Part shown: positions 32,485-42,625 of the stretch, in pieces
Layout of the letters: the number at the start of each line of letters is the position of its first letter
Numbering within the stretch: position 1 is the stretch's first letter
NCBI GenBank assembly: GCA_964036665.1
Contig: OZ038529.1
Span: 3,534,001-3,598,000, forward strand
DNA: 64,000 nt
Reading direction: 5' to 3'
Source: Gordius sp. MW1
Taxonomy: Eukaryota; Nematomorpha; Gordioida; Gordea; Gordiidae
Made by a program: the position numbers and the translations under genes
Notes under the pieces: model-generated
Told to the model about the DNA's origin: nothing
The model's database searches: none
The model's input: the letters and a program-made list of their open reading frames with translations, nothing else

Positions 32485-34437
32485 TTAACATCCTTCGCAT
32501 GATTTTACATGTCTGTCAATGTCTTCATCCATTCTCGGCCAATAAACATAATAGCGACAAACATTTCGCATCCCAGTAATTCCAGGATGTCCTTGATGTA
32601 AAATCCGAAGAACCAAATTCTGTAAAGATTTCGGAATGATCAACCTATTTCCTTGAAATAGTAGTCCACTTTCGTATGAAATTTCTTCACGTTTATTGAA
32701 ATATCCTTTTATATCTAACTGAAATTTGGACATGTCAATGCGCCAATTGCGCTCAATAGCACGAATTAATTCTAGACAACTACGATCTGTCTTTATTGCA
32801 TTTTTAATCATTTCTCTATTCAGTGTTAAGTCCTCGATCATTAATAACCCAATATTGTTTATATTTGTATCGTCACCATCTTCGTGAGTAGTCAATCTAG
32901 ACAGAGCATCTGCACATTGATTGTTTTTACCCATACGATATTTAATTTCATATTGATATGAATTTAATAGTAAAGCCCACCGTACCAGCCTGTTATTAAC
33001 GATTTTGGGTAGATCCCTTTTACAACCGAAAATTCTTTCTAACGGTTTGTGGTCCGTTGTTAACGTAAATTTTCGTCCTCTGAGATACTGATTAAATTTC
33101 TCAACTCCAAAAATTATGGCTCTAGCTTCACGGTCAATCGTCGAATAATGTTTTTCTGATTGGCTCAACGTTCTAGAAGCATAAGCTATGGGTCTTTCAG
33201 ATTTGTCGGGAAAAACATGAGATATCACGGCGCCTACACCTGTCTCGGACGCATCAACTGCAAGATTAACTGGTAACGTTGTACTATACGGTACTAAGGT
33301 GTCAGTAGATGAAAGCATCAACTTAACTTCATCAAAAAATTTTTGTTCCTGAATTGTCCATCTCCACATTATGGTAGAACCAGTTAAGGCATGTAGTGGA
33401 GCACATTTTTCGTGTAATCGAGGAATAAACCGTTCCTGATAATTTACAAGACCTAAAAATGAGCGTAGCTCCTTTTTATTTTCTGGTATCTTGAAATTCT
33501 TAATTGACTCAATGCGTTCTTCTGTAGGGTGGATACCTGTCGAATCAATTTTATGTCCTAGATAGATAACTGAGTTTTGGAACAATTTGACTTTTTCCTT
33601 TTTTGCTTTCAGCCCAGCATTTTGTATTCTTGTTAGGACCTCGTTTAGATTTTTCAAATGGTCATCTTGATTTAACCCCGTGACTATAATATCATCTAAC
33701 AGTACCCCAGTGTGCGGAATTCCATTTAATAAGTTTTCCATATATCGTTGAAAAAGATTTGGTGCCGTCGCTAAACCAAATGGCAAACGTTTGTACCTAA
33801 AATGACCAACATGCGTAGCAATTGTTAACAATTGTCTACTCTCTTCATCTACCATCATTTGTAAATACGCGTCGCGTAGATCTATCACTGTATATTTCTC
33901 ACCACCAGCTATTTTTGTAATTAGATCATCAAATGTTGGCAGCATATGATCATTGGTACTAAGGTAGGGGTTCAAAGTAACTCTGAAATCCCCACAGATT
34001 CGAATAGAACCATTCCCTTTAACAACATTTACCGTTGGTGTGATCCATTTAACTTCACTTAAAGATGGGTCCACTCGTTCAATAATGTTTTCGTCCTCTA
34101 ACCTTTTTAATTCCAATTCTACTTTTTTCCTTAACGGAAACGGTACCCTTCGGGGTTGAAATGATATTGGCTGGCTTTCATCTTTTAAAAATATTTTGAC
34201 TTTATAATTCTTAATAACTCCGGGGCCATCGCTAAATATAGTTGGATACCGAGTAAGTAATAGGGAATCTAATTCATGTTGTATTTTGTTTATTGAAACC
34301 TCACCCGGCAGGTCAAGGTCAAACGCTTTTATCCAGTCAAGGCCAAAAATTGCCCCTTCGTTTGCTGTTGTAACCACTACAGGTAATGTCAAAACTTTTA
34401 GACCAAGTTGAACTGTAACTTTAGTTTTTCCTAAGAT
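32485..34437 (-). CDS. gypsy C pol: protease end, RT, RNase H, integrase finger start
   Basis: Open from the protease C-terminal half (FGLDWIKAFDL) through RT (VPFPLRKKVELEL, VIDLRDAYLQM, RLPFGLATAPNLF and the catalytic VLLDDIIVTG), the thumb, RNase H (AVDASETGVGA, DREARAIIFGVEKF, TDHKPLERIF) and the start of the integrase H-H-C-C finger (HQGHPGITGM). RT and RNase H copy element RNA into DNA inside cytoplasmic particles. The frame is offset from gag-protease by one base at about 34465-34475, and it ends at the TAA at 32485. Catalytic residues all look present apart from Leu where Tyr is usual before LDD. Confidence 0.9.
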   Translation of the reverse strand: MLGKTKVTVQLGLKVLTLPVVVTTANEGAIFGLDWIKAFDLDLPGEVSINKIQHELDSLLLTRYPTIFSDGPGVIKNYKVKIFLKDESQPISFQPRRVPFPLRKKVELELKRLEDENIIERVDPSLSEVKWITPTVNVVKGNGSIRICGDFRVTLNPYLSTNDHMLPTFDDLITKIAGGEKYTVIDLRDAYLQMMVDEESRQLLTIATHVGHFRYKRLPFGLATAPNLFQRYMENLLNGIPHTGVLLDDIIVTGLNQDDHLKNLNEVLTRIQNAGLKAKKEKVKLFQNSVIYLGHKIDSTGIHPTEERIESIKNFKIPENKKELRSFLGLVNYQERFIPRLHEKCAPLHALTGSTIMWRWTIQEQKFFDEVKLMLSSTDTLVPYSTTLPVNLAVDASETGVGAVISHVFPDKSERPIAYASRTLSQSEKHYSTIDREARAIIFGVEKFNQYLRGRKFTLTTDHKPLERIFGCKRDLPKIVNNRLVRWALLLNSYQYEIKYRMGKNNQCADALSRLTTHEDGDDTNINNIGLLMIEDLTLNREMIKNAIKTDRSCLELIRAIERNWRIDMSKFQLDIKGYFNKREEISYESGLLFQGNRLIIPKSLQNLVLRILHQGHPGITGMRNVCRYYVYWPRMDEDIDRHVKSCEGC

Positions 34438-34463
34438 TGGTATTGGATGGTATCCAAAAGATC

Positions 34464-35390
34464 TTAATTTTGGGCATCAAGAGTTGGATTCTGAATCAAA
34501 TTATAAATTTCTTGGTTTATAATTGAGACTGCTGCTCCTGTGTCGAAAAGCATCTTGCATAGTTTTTGGTTGATACAAACCTTGATATAGGGTTTCTTCA
34601 TCCCCAAACTTGTATAATTTTTTACGTGTAAGGTATTTATCATATAGACAGATCCTGTATGACAAAATCTTGCAAAGTGTCCCCTTCTGTGGCATTTGTA
34701 GCACTCTTTATTAAATGCTGGGCACTTGTTAACTTCATGCACCCTTCCACATCTCTCACATCTTTTAGTAGATGTTGATCCTTGGTGGAGAAATTTCTTT
34801 GTGGTGACATGTCTAAATTTTGGCTTAGACTTTTGATATATTGCATCTATTTCATGAGTTACTACTTCATTTCTTGCTAATTCCATTGCTTCAGCAATTT
34901 TATACAAATCTTCAAACCTAATTGCATTTCCTTCAGGATCAACTGCATCTGGCCATCTTGTTCTAACTTCAATTTCAAAAGTTTTATTCTGTATTCCATG
35001 CAAAAATTGATCCCTCAACCTTTCATTAAGTTGTATAGAAAAGTCACATTCTTCTGCAATTTGTTTCAATTTTGTTGCATAATCTTTTATTGACTCTCCA
35101 TCATTTTTTAGGCAACGAATAAACATTAATCTATTTTGAAAAATGGTATTTTTTACAGTAAATACCTTTCTGATGATTTGAATCAATTTATTGTATTTTA
35201 GTTTAGTAATATCCTTTGGGTATACAAAAGTTCTTATCTTCTCGATGTGAGATAAGCCCATATACGCTAAAATCAGCGTGGTGGCTTTCTTATCCAAATT
35301 TTCAATATTCCTGGCCCTAAAAATATTTTCAATGGTAAATTTATAAGAATCAATCTTATCTGTGCCATTGTAGCAAGGAATTATGTCCAT
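34464..35390 (-). CDS. gypsy C Gag with two zinc knuckles and protease start, 308 aa
   Basis: The first ATG in frame is at 35390 (MDIIPCYNGTDKIDSYKF), about 20 bp after the primer-binding site. A helical Gag core (IIRKVFTVKNTIFQNRLMFI) is followed by two CCHC-type knuckles, CERCGRVHEVNKC and the canonical CYKCHRRGHFARFC, then the protease motif LFDTGAAVSIIN. The frame stops at 34464, and the rest of the protease continues in the -1 frame. Gag packages the RNA. The shift site lacks a canonical X-XXY-YYZ heptamer, so damage is more likely than programmed frameshifting. Confidence 0.85.
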   Translation of the reverse strand: MDIIPCYNGTDKIDSYKFTIENIFRARNIENLDKKATTLILAYMGLSHIEKIRTFVYPKDITKLKYNKLIQIIRKVFTVKNTIFQNRLMFIRCLKNDGESIKDYATKLKQIAEECDFSIQLNERLRDQFLHGIQNKTFEIEVRTRWPDAVDPEGNAIRFEDLYKIAEAMELARNEVVTHEIDAIYQKSKPKFRHVTTKKFLHQGSTSTKRCERCGRVHEVNKCPAFNKECYKCHRRGHFARFCHTGSVYMINTLHVKNYTSLGMKKPYIKVCINQKLCKMLFDTGAAVSIINQEIYNLIQNPTLDAQN

Positions 35391-35424
35391 GGCCAAAGAA
35401 TAAATGTAGTACCGCGCCAATAAA

Positions 35425-35597
35425 TGTAGTATTCTTAACTACAATGTAGTATATCAACTACTCAGAAATCGCTGAAGCTTTTTATTAATATGCAAAATCA
35501 ACTAAAACATGTGATGATGAAAAAACGTGTATATTCCCACTAGGAACAACGAACTTAAACGTATATATAAATACAAGTATAAATCTATGATATTACA
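35425..35597 (-). repeat. LTR of gypsy C (5' LTR relative to the element)
   Basis: 173 bp, identical on reading to 31398-31570, followed by ACTAG at 35598-35602. Confidence 0.95.
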
Positions 35598-36356
35598 ACT
35601 AGCATATTATTTCCTTTTGTGTTATTATTATTGCTATTTGATAAAACTGGAATCTACTTTAGGTTGGTTTCTCCCCCCTTCCCCATAAAAATAAACATTT
35701 GTAAAAACAGACTAATCATTATAAGTTTTATTCAAAATTATGCTAAAGACCATCATTAATGTAATCAAAATGGTTGGCATAATGCGTAATGTAGATACCA
35801 AATTTTGAAGTATTATTTAAACGTGGGGAATATAAGGCCCAACATTTTAGTACACATTATATACATAAATTGTAACATCAAAAATGGTCGCGACTATGAA
35901 CAGGTCGATTACCGATGACCATGTTCCAAAGGTTTGTTTGTTGGTACCAATAAAATGATCGAATATATTACGATAAGGATAAACTAATGGCAACAAAAAT
36001 GTAGTGTCAATAAAATTTAAACGATGAAAAACAAATTATCGAATCACAAATGGTAATCTTGATCTTTGTAAATTGCCCAACTTAGCACCGATAAAAACAA
36101 TTTCCATCAGGATGTTTATTATATCAAATGGCGGACATAATCTTTTAGAAATCGGTTTAGATTCTGACATTTTTTTTGAGAACTCCAATCCTTTCCCACG
36201 ATGGGCACCTATGCTCTCCCCACAATCATGTCGGAAGTGCCATTGTAGAACATATTAAAAATTTCGCGTTTTTCGCATTCGTCCACAATAACCCTTAAAA
36301 CCTTTTCTATTAAACAAAGATTTTTTTAGAATTTTAGTCATTTAGTTCTAATAATA
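35598..36356. other. Right part of tandem segment copy 2, then intergenic DNA
   Basis: 35598-35660 completes segment copy 2 (ACTAGCATATTATTT, then TTATTATTATTGCTATTTGAT). Nothing else recognised to 36356. Confidence 0.5.
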
Positions 36357-36665
36357 CGCCTCAGCAAAAATTTAATTTTTTTTCTTTTGATCAATTAATT
36401 ATTGAACGGATTAAAGGTTTCTATAGCATAAAAGACTAAGTAACCTATAAGTACTTTTAATAAAGTTTATATATATATTCTCTGTTTTGTATTTAATCTA
36501 CAAATAAAGCCTTTAATCATTAAATTTCAATTTCACTTGTTCATTTGCTAAGAAAACAACTCGATTGAGCATATTCTCCTCAAGATTACCTGCTCCCACA
36601 CCTAAGTAAGAAGCAAATTTATAGATTATAGAGGATACTTTTCGGCAGTCTGAATATTTGATTTC
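36357..36665 (-). repeat. 309-bp dispersed duplication, copy 1, with a short reading frame
   Basis: CGCCTCAGCAAAAATTT...GAATATTTGATTTC matches 40549-40854 with about 95 percent identity by eye. On the minus strand a frame across it ends in a stop at 36513 and reads KYSDCRKVSSIIYKFASYLG...QVKLKFND, like the last exon of some protein. The second copy has a 2-nt deletion (GAGCATATTC versus GAATATTC) that breaks the frame. I do not recognise the product. Confidence 0.55.
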
Positions 36666-36855
36666 AGCCAGGTTTTGGATTAGGAGGGGGGGGGGCAAAA
36701 CGTTTAAAAGTTCGACTAGAGGGGGGGGGGGGGCAAAACATAAATTTTTTTAATATGTCAACGTTTTTGGATTGAAATTTTTTTTCTCTCGTAATTTAGG
36801 GGGGGGGGGGGGCAGGCGCCTCCCCCCTGCCCCCCCCCCCTGGCTACGCCCATGA
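36666..36855 (+). mobile_element. MITE, G-run variant, left-truncated
   Basis: Begins within the left end (GCCAGGTTTTGGATTAGG), has G runs and GGGGCAAAA blocks, and ends CTGGCTACGCCCATG. Compare the full copy at 37050-37204. Confidence 0.7.
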
Positions 36856-37049
36856 AAATATTAGAAGCTAATAATTTAAAAAGAAAATGACCATTAACTT
36901 TTCTATAATATAAACAAAGATTTTTTTAGATTTTCAGTCATTTAAAATATTTATCTCTAATGATATAATAGAAGCTAATAATTTAAAAAAAAATAGTTTT
37001 TTTAACTCTCACTTCAGGACCATGCCTTATGATTTTCTTATAATACAAA

Positions 37050-37204
37050 CATGGGCGTAGCCAGGTTTTGGATTAGGGAGGGGGGGGGGGCGAAACGTTC
37101 AAAATTTCAATTAGGGGGGGGGCAAAACATATTTTTTTTAATTTTTAAGGCTTTTTGCAATGGAAATTTTTTTCGCCATTCCCCCCCCCCTGGCTACGCC
37201 CAAG
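37050..37204 (+). mobile_element. MITE, G-run variant, complete
   Basis: CATGGGCGTAGCCAGGTTTTGG to CTGGCTACGCCCAAG, with a perfect 8-bp target duplication AATACAAA at 37042-37049 and 37205-37212. The ends match the CATGGGCGTAGCCA MITEs; the interior has G runs instead of the GATTTAGGG block. Confidence 0.9.
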
Positions 37205-37954
37205 AATACAAACAATCATTCTCCAATTTGAATGATTTAGTCTTTTGCATAAAATGAAAGCGATTATTTTTAACAAAACTTTCTGGAATGTATCCGCTTT
37301 TCAAATTCAATTATAGTTTGGAAATCGTATTTGGACATTTAATATGGTAGAAAAAATTTAATCGACAAAAAAATTAATAAAGTTTTTTATGAGTTAATAG
37401 TTTAAGAGGTTGGATATGAAGAGAACAATACAAAATTTAATATGCAAAATGATAACGTGGTTTTTTGGGTAGTTAAAGTTTAGTATAAGGGAGGAATGAT
37501 TTATTGCCTACTTAAGAACAATATCTTAGTAGTAACACTATGAACGCTGGGTATTATTAACACGAGCTAAAATTCTCTCAAAAATCTCATTAATCACGCC
37601 TCTACTCAATCCCATTGGAGGGAGAGAGTGTGAAAAGCCATTAATCATCCCTTTACCAAATCTAAAGGGGTGTTTGGAAAAACCACGCTGGTTGCCACCC
37701 TTCACCGGTGTAATATCCATTTCCACAACGCTCAAAAAATCGACATGCCAATTAAAAATTTTTCTTAAATTTTGAAATTAAATTTCTATGGGCTAAGACA
37801 AACGTCAATCAACAGATGTTTTTAGTTACTAACCTATAAAATCACAAAAAATATTGATTATAATTCAACCATGGTTTACAAGATTAATTAAAATTTATCA
37901 TATTTGTAATTAAAATTTTTCATATTTAGCATTCTGCATTTACTTCTTTTGGTT
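37205..37954. other. Intergenic DNA with one isolated minus-strand frame
   Basis: A minus-strand frame at 37538-37735 reads MDITPVKGGNQRGFSKHPFR and continues FGKGMINGF to a stop, with a less AT-rich composition than its flanks. It could be a last exon (a TTTTTTGAG acceptor-like site lies upstream), but no partner exon was found. HPFRFGK resembles an amidated RF-peptide motif, though with no dibasic sites around it I do not call it one. Confidence 0.3.
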
Positions 37955-38445
37955 TTTGAGCTTGAGCTGATGATCATTGATCTATGTTTATAATTCCTTT
38001 TAAATGGCTGATTTAATTTATAAAGTCAATATTGTATTTGGTACATTTAATAACCTAAGCGATATTTGAGTGAGTATTTAAATACATTAGCTAATGATCA
38101 TTATATCTGATCTATGTTTATAAACCTATCCTTTTAATTGTAACTTTGGTAAAGCTAATTGATGAACTCAATATTGTATTTGGTATATTTATAATAACCT
38201 AAGGGATATCTGTTGAGCTTGAGCTAATGATCATTATATCTGATCTATGTTTATAAGCCTATCCTTTTAATTGTAATTTTGGTAAAGCTAAATGATAAAC
38301 TCAATATTGTATTTGGTACAATAATAACCTAAGGAATAGCTGAGTTAGTACTTGAATACATTGAGCAATTGAGCTTGAGCTAATGATCATTATATCTAAT
38401 CTATGTTTATAAGCCTATCCTATTAATTATTTTTATTGTCTATAA
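37955..38445 (+). repeat. Tandem repeat of about 130 bp, four units
   Basis: TTGAGCTTGAGCTAATGATC, then ATCTATGTTTATAAGCCTAT, then TCAATATTGTATTTGGTA recurs at spacings of about 124-155 bp (GATCTATGTTTATA near 37978, 38110, 38243 and 38398). AT-rich satellite with no coding. Confidence 0.8.
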
Positions 38446-40530
38446 GCTTAAAACTAAGGTAAAGTTTATAACTTAGACTAATAAAGTAAAAGATTTTTTA
38501 ATAAGCTTCAAATGATTATGTGCATTTTTATACAAAACTAGAGATGAAAATACAAATGCTTGAGCTTGACTAAACTGATATTCATAATTTTCTTGATCTA
38601 ACCTAAATTTATAAAATACATGTGAAAAAAAAGATTTGATAATATACTTAAATGGCTAAATTGATAGTTTGTTATGGATTCTCTAAATTTTAATTTATAA
38701 TTTAGTTAATTATGCATAGTAATTCCTTGAAATATTTTAAAAGTCTTGTGTCGTCATTTTAGTGTCTTCAAAAAAAATACATGTTTTTGTGCCAAAACTA
38801 ACCTATTGAGCTTTTAGGAAGATCACGTGATATGGCATATAACTCGTTATTATGCCATATTAACCAATAGGAATGTTCAACTGAGCGTCGTCGTTTTTTA
38901 AATGTCGACGTTTCAGATCATTACACCGGCACTAAAGCTAGTGTTCTGGGGAGGTAAGAAAAGCGGCTCCCTCAAAATACGCAGCCAATTTTGAGGAGGG
39001 GGTATTTAGAGTAAAATATAGAGAGGAGAGGGAAAGCGAAGAGTGTGCATATATATTGGTGGAGAGAGGCTAATATTCTTAAACTTAAATAAATTACGTC
39101 GATGAATGGTGAGCTTAATATTCAATTAACGCGTATCAGATAAGCCGTGAGCTATGTTCGATTACACGCGAACTAATATATCCAATTACTAATATATTTA
39201 ATTAACGCAAACTGGTAAATCAATAGTCCCGACAAATCCGTTGTTGCAATCCAATTCAAAGATAGATCTTTGTTTTAAATATTATTTATTATTAACATTG
39301 TATTCAATTTAAAGAGAATACAGTAACAATAATTTGTAATAAAGTTGCTTTCGAAAAAAACTGTAGATTTTGGCCATTCTTCTGCCTAAATATATCTATC
39401 ATAGACCTTTTAAATAATATTTGGTTAAATTCATTTAAATCAAATTTCAGGACTAGATACTTGGAGCTGGTTCCCTTAAACTGTGATAATTACAATGAAT
39501 AATATAATAACTCATGTGAAAGGCGGAGAAAGGGATGTCGTTCAGGATGATAAGATGAAAATACGTTATGAATATACGTTAATGGTAAAGGAGTAGCGCA
39601 AATAAATAACAAAAGAGGAATTAGACACAACCGCTAAGGAAACACAGCTTTACACAAAAAGAGTGGATATGATAATGTAAGAAAAAAAATTAAAACATGT
39701 AGATATAATAAAACCATGTTATAAAAACTTTATTATAAATAAAGAGACAGTAACAATAGAATGAATAAATTTGATTAATGTTAAAAGGATTGAATAAAAA
39801 AGCCTCTATGAGCATTTGAAATGTTGGCGCATTAATTGTGGTTGAATGTTCAAAAACATTACTAATTATACTCATACTAGGTTGATTTAATACACCTATT
39901 ACATCTGGGCTTAATCAAGATGTCAATCATGATATATAATGAATTTAAGGGTATAAGTTATTTTAAAGGAAATTTTAATTGTAAACCTTCATTATATATA
40001 TCGTTTAAAAAGTTTACATTCATAAGTAGAAAAAAAATATTTTACTTTTCAAAAAATCAAACCACACTCAAAATTTTTGTTCTCTGGTTTTAGTATTCGT
40101 TAGGGAATAGTATTTATCGGTTGCATATATTCAACGGTAGGGCAATTTGATTGTAGCTATCTTAGTTTTGTGATTAGAGGCTGTGCTTAATTAAAAACAA
40201 TAACTTTTAGCTTGATTCTTAAAATGCTTAGTATTATATATTGAAGTATATGTGGGCAGTTACGTTGCTGCCACCTTTTCTAAAAATATTTGGTAAATGC
40301 CCTCACACATAATCGGCTTAAACACCATTCTTTTACATAGCTCAATAGCAATTAATGTGAATTTTTTACAAGGTATATGCAATGTTGTACATTTTAAAAT
40401 TAGCTATATTTTTAGTATATAAGCCATAGGCGGCTAGGATTATATAAGGGAGGGGGGATAATTAAAATTAAATGCATTGAGGATGGCCCATCTGCCCCGC
40501 TTTGCCTTTCCTTGGATATATCCATATACC
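38446..40530. other. AT-rich intergenic DNA; possible solo LTR near 38940-39330
   Basis: 38940 begins TGTTCTGGGGAGGTAAG and the block ends around 39327 with ATACAGTAACA, with AATAAA nearby and a CTCAAAAT...ATTTTGAG stem at about 38972-38996. This resembles an LTR, but no target duplication or internal region was found. The rest holds nothing recognised. Confidence 0.25.
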
Positions 40531-40854
40531 GCGGCATAGCCAAGGGGGCGCCTCAGCAAAAATTTAAATTTTTTTCTTTTGATCAATTAATTATTTAACG
40601 AATTAGAGGTTTCTATAGCATAAAAGACTAAGTAACTTATAAACACTTTAAATAAAAGATTATATATATATTCTCTTTTGTATTTAATCTACAAATAAAG
40701 CCTTTAATCATTAAATTCCATTTTCACTTGTTCATTTGCTAAAAAAACAACTCGATTGAATATTCTCCTCAAGATTACCTGCTCCCATACCTAAGTAAGA
40801 AGCAAATTTATAGATTATAGAGGATACTTTTCGGCAGTCTGAATACTTGATTTC
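40531..40854. repeat. MITE fragment and 309-bp duplication copy 2
   Basis: 40531-40550 (GCGGCATAGCCAAGGGGG) is a MITE left-end remnant. 40549-40854 matches 36357-36665, with a frame-breaking 2-nt deletion near 40756. Confidence 0.6.
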
Positions 40855-41523
40855 TCTTTCGTATCTTGAAAAATATTTCAGCTATGCATCCTTACTATTC
40901 AAATAATTGCAGAAAAAGAGTTTGACATACAACGGCTAGCAGATGACTTTGCAGCTCAGATGAATTTTATTAGAACATTTAGCTAAAGCTAATTCTTATG
41001 ATTGTAATGTTAAATCTAAACCTTTCTTACTAATATTATACCTAAATCTATTGATTTAAATTAACAGTTTTTATCTCCTGAAACGAATCCTTCTTTATAC
41101 TTAATGAATAGTTAAAAAAAATAAGCTCTAACTAATCAGAATTCTTGTTTCGGCAATATCCTTCAACTACTGTGCTAGAACTCAGAAATTATTTTTACTG
41201 CATTTTACTGAAGTGATTTAAATGACAAAACACCAACAAAAATAAGATAGTGTATGGCTTTATCTAAATCTTAAATGACCTGAGGCCCCAAAAATGTCCT
41301 CGACACTCTGACAGCTTACTGTTATTAAAACCGGTGCTTAATATAACCACTTGACTCCCCATAACCACATGCACCACTGAACAAAATTTTTTATGGCTAG
41401 GGGATTGAAAACCTATTAAATAGTATGTCCATCGATAGATGAATTGGCTTTATTAACAATTCATTGGAATGTTCCCACTAGAGGTAAATTTTTAGATAAA
41501 AAATTGCTGGGCTGTTGTATACT
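40855..41523. other. Intergenic DNA with a possible last exon at about 40911-40986
   Basis: After AATAATTGCAG the plus strand reads KEFDIQRLADDFAAQMNFIR then TFS and stop (40912-40985). It is short and unpartnered, so only a suggestion. The remainder is AT-rich. Confidence 0.25.
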
Positions 41524-41705
41524 CATCCACCCCCTTACGTCCCACCCATGTGTGTTATCTAATATTATATTTTATATATAGGTCCCCCCCCCACACACAT
41601 ACACACATACGCGTAATTTTTACTCCTAACTGATGATTCACGATTGTTAGTATCTTAGAGATAAAAATAGATTAACGATTTAATATTGCCACTCTTACTC
41701 ATATA
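41524..41705 (+). repeat. Unsplit copy of the low-copy repeat hit by hAT-1 and Helitron 1
   Basis: CCACCCCCTTACG...TGTGTTATCTAATATT...CCCCACACACATACACAC...TTACTCATAT corresponds to 10484-10528 joined to 13358-13501, so it approximates the empty site. Confidence 0.7.
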
Positions 41706-42625
41706 TATATTTTTTTGAGTAATCATCACTCGGAAAAATGTAAAACGAAATTAATATATTCTCTTCGCGGACGTTATAGCGGATTTTTTTCTCGTTAACT
41801 AAATAAATATTTTATTGAATATTTTAAGTTTTTAGCAAATAAATTCTTCGCCATCCTAACAGAACAGAATTTCTTTTAACTACTATAACTCCTTTATTTT
41901 TTCTTTGAGGATTTTTTATGGGCAAAAAAATTAACATTGTCTTACAATGACGCGATTTTATAGACAAAAGTTATATCTTTTTAGAGGTCTGATTTATTCA
42001 ATTTTTCTACCGAATTCGGTCCGGTCTTTTTATAACTAAATTGCCGTCAAGGTCCTTCAAACCTTTTCAAGAGTCTGCTCAACCAGTTTAAAGCCAAAGT
42101 ATCCGGCTAAAAATAATTATTTATTTAATTTATCAGCAATTTTGTTCTGTTTTCGAAAAAGAATTTAAGTCTCACTTTTAGATAAAAAACACAAATATTA
42201 AAAAATATACAATCAAATAAAATGAACAAATTGTACACAAAATAATATAATACACTATAGAAAATTTCTTATTAGGCCCGAATTGCTTGAATCTTTTCAT
42301 GTTATGGCTCGCCATAAGCTTGTACGACAGTTGCCCTTTCTCATCTCTCATCTTTGTATTTAAAAAAATTAAAAAAATAAAATACTTCACCCCCCACCCT
42401 CCTGGAGAAAATTGTGGTTACGCGGCTGTCCATATTGTATGTATGTATTCATATAAATTTTTTCGTTTTTTCGTTTGTGGTCAGCATCCCATAACATCAT
42501 CTGTATGAAAAAAATATTTGTAAGAGTTAAAGAGACAAATTATGAAAAAAAATATGGATTGTTTGTAAGCATGCTGAGCCAACTTTACAGCATATCATGG
42601 TAACTCTATTTAAATAGCCTATAAG
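41706..42625. other. Upstream region of IFT52; repeat fragments
   Basis: 41848-41905 matches 15165-15215. 42270-42350 resembles the repeat at 59390-59450 (GCCCGAATTGC then GTACGACAGTTGCC). First coding exon(s) of IFT52 should lie here or further left, but I could not place them. Confidence 0.4.

Larger units (their letters stand above)
31398..35597 (-). mobile_element. Ty3/gypsy LTR retrotransposon C (recent, 4.2 kb)
   Basis: Two 173-bp LTRs (31398-31570 and 35425-35597) read as identical, with a perfect ACTAG target duplication at 31393-31397 and 35598-35602. On the minus strand a TGGCGCGGT primer-binding site lies just inside the upstream LTR (about 35419-35411). The layout is gag, protease, RT, RNase H, integrase. 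The copy carries one frame change in the protease region and one in-frame stop in the integrase finger but is otherwise complete. It is the best template for the family, which includes element B. Confidence 0.95.

Noticed and set aside
34465-34480. Programmed -1 frameshift site between gypsy C gag and pol
   Set aside because: The sequence GATGCCCAAAATTAAG does not offer an X-XXY-YYZ heptamer in the gag frame, and gypsy B reads through this point in one frame.
37538-37735. Neuropeptide precursor (HPFRFGK)
   Set aside because: Single motif, no signal peptide and no paired basic cleavage sites; left as an unassigned frame.
37955-38445. CRISPR-like array
   Set aside because: Units are ~130-bp diverged tandem repeats without short conserved repeats and unique spacers; the genome is eukaryotic.
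38940-39330. Confident solo LTR
   Set aside because: LTR-like start and end but no flanking duplication and no second copy in the window; kept only as a possibility in the region note.
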